From Candidatus Bathyarchaeota archaeon (lineage in GTDB: Archaea > Thermoproteota > Bathyarchaeia > TCS64): a stretch of 5,911 nt of DNA. Below are positions 5,639-5,911 of this stretch, in pieces (position 1 is the stretch's first letter; each line of letters starts with the position of its first letter). The notes under the pieces were generated by a model. The model was not told the origin of the DNA and did not search any database. It saw only the letters and a list, made by a program, of their open reading frames with translations. A program made the translations under genes and the position numbers. Location: assembly GCA_030669135.1 (NCBI GenBank), contig DAOVEE010000116.1, positions 1 to 5,911 of the forward strand, read 5' to 3'.

Positions 5639-5911
5639 ATGCCTCAAGCTGAATATGACCCCGATTATAGAAAGGTTATCAGGAACTTGACTATGGCTGA
5701 GATATACAACGCGATACACAGGATCGATCTCCCCAGAATAGTGCTAGTGGGCGAGTCGGTACTGGACCAGCTTTGCCCAATATGCGGTGAACTCGACATA
5801 AGTAAAGCTTTGATCGTGACTGGGAAAACCACGTACAAGGTAGCAGGTAAGAGAGCCGAAGAGATACTCAGATCAGAAAACGTTGACGCTGAATGCGTCT
5901 TCGTTGAAGAC
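5639..5911 (+). CDS. egsA: Probable sn-glycerol-1-phosphate dehydrogenase, N-terminal part
   Basis: From ATG 5639 the frame stays open for 91 codons to the window edge; the full enzyme has about 340-370 residues, so this is about a quarter. The enzyme reduces dihydroxyacetone phosphate with NAD(P)H to sn-glycerol 1-phosphate, the backbone of archaeal ether lipids. Recognisable parts are IDLPRIVLVGESVLDQL (29-45), the first strand of the family, and ALIVTGKTTYKVAGKRAEEIL (57-77), the start of the Rossmann-like nucleotide-binding half. Zn2+ and most NAD(P) contacts lie beyond the window. About 18 residues precede an in-frame ATG at 5693, whose product would look more like the usual N-terminus; the upstream TATA spacing favours 5639 with a leaderless mRNA. 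C46 and C49 form a CPIC pair. It could be another member of the iron/G1P dehydrogenase superfamily, but archaeal context favours this call. Confidence 0.8.
   Translation, partial: MPQAEYDPDYRKVIRNLTMAEIYNAIHRIDLPRIVLVGESVLDQLCPICGELDISKALIVTGKTTYKVAGKRAEEILRSENVDAECVFVED

Noticed and set aside
1..5911. CRISPR arrays, insertion sequences, tRNA or rRNA genes, toxin-antitoxin or defence modules
   Set aside because: I looked for spaced direct repeats, terminal inverted repeats, tRNA-like cloverleaf segments and small paired genes, and saw none. Gene density and content are those of an ordinary chromosomal region.

Overview
The window is a compact, fairly GC-rich stretch of archaeal chromosome, with short AT-rich gaps between transcription units. 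Archaeal origin rests on four genes: a proteasome beta subunit with a ten-residue propeptide, an aCPSF1/FttA-type beta-CASP nuclease with N-terminal KH domains, an archaeal SepF, and the start of a probable sn-glycerol-1-phosphate dehydrogenase (ether-lipid synthesis). The gaps also hold TATA-like boxes, and two genes have no Shine-Dalgarno but a TATA box about 25-30 bases upstream, as expected for leaderless archaeal mRNAs. SepF points to an FtsZ-dividing lineage rather than a Cdv-only crenarchaeon. A deep TACK group such as Bathyarchaeia is possible, but the sequence alone cannot settle it.

Layout: (1) 1-1475, minus strand: a Na+/solute symporter (SSS family), open at the window edge. (2) 1560-2510, minus strand: an ornithine cyclodeaminase/mu-crystallin family NAD(P)-dependent enzyme, just upstream of the transporter and in the same direction. 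The two may form an amino-acid or imino-acid uptake and metabolism unit. (3) 2511-2657: an AT-rich divergent promoter region. (4) 2658-2969, plus strand: sepF. (5) 2966-4882, minus strand: aCPSF1/fttA, ending tail-to-tail with sepF so that both stop codons lie in one CTAG. (6) 4893-5525, minus strand: psmB, 10 bases upstream of aCPSF1 and probably co-transcribed with it. (7) 5526-5638: a second divergent promoter region. (8) 5639-5911, plus strand: the first 91 codons of a probable egsA.

Most of the window is housekeeping: protein degradation, transcript 3'-end formation and termination, cell division and membrane lipid synthesis. The transporter/dehydrogenase pair is the only accessory-like part. 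I see no mobile element, CRISPR array, RNA gene or broken gene, and nothing that clearly amounts to an undescribed system. The points most worth a second look are the shared stop palindrome between sepF and the gene for the termination factor, the missing catalytic aspartate in the cyclodeaminase homologue, and short dyads in the sepF/dehydrogenase promoter region.
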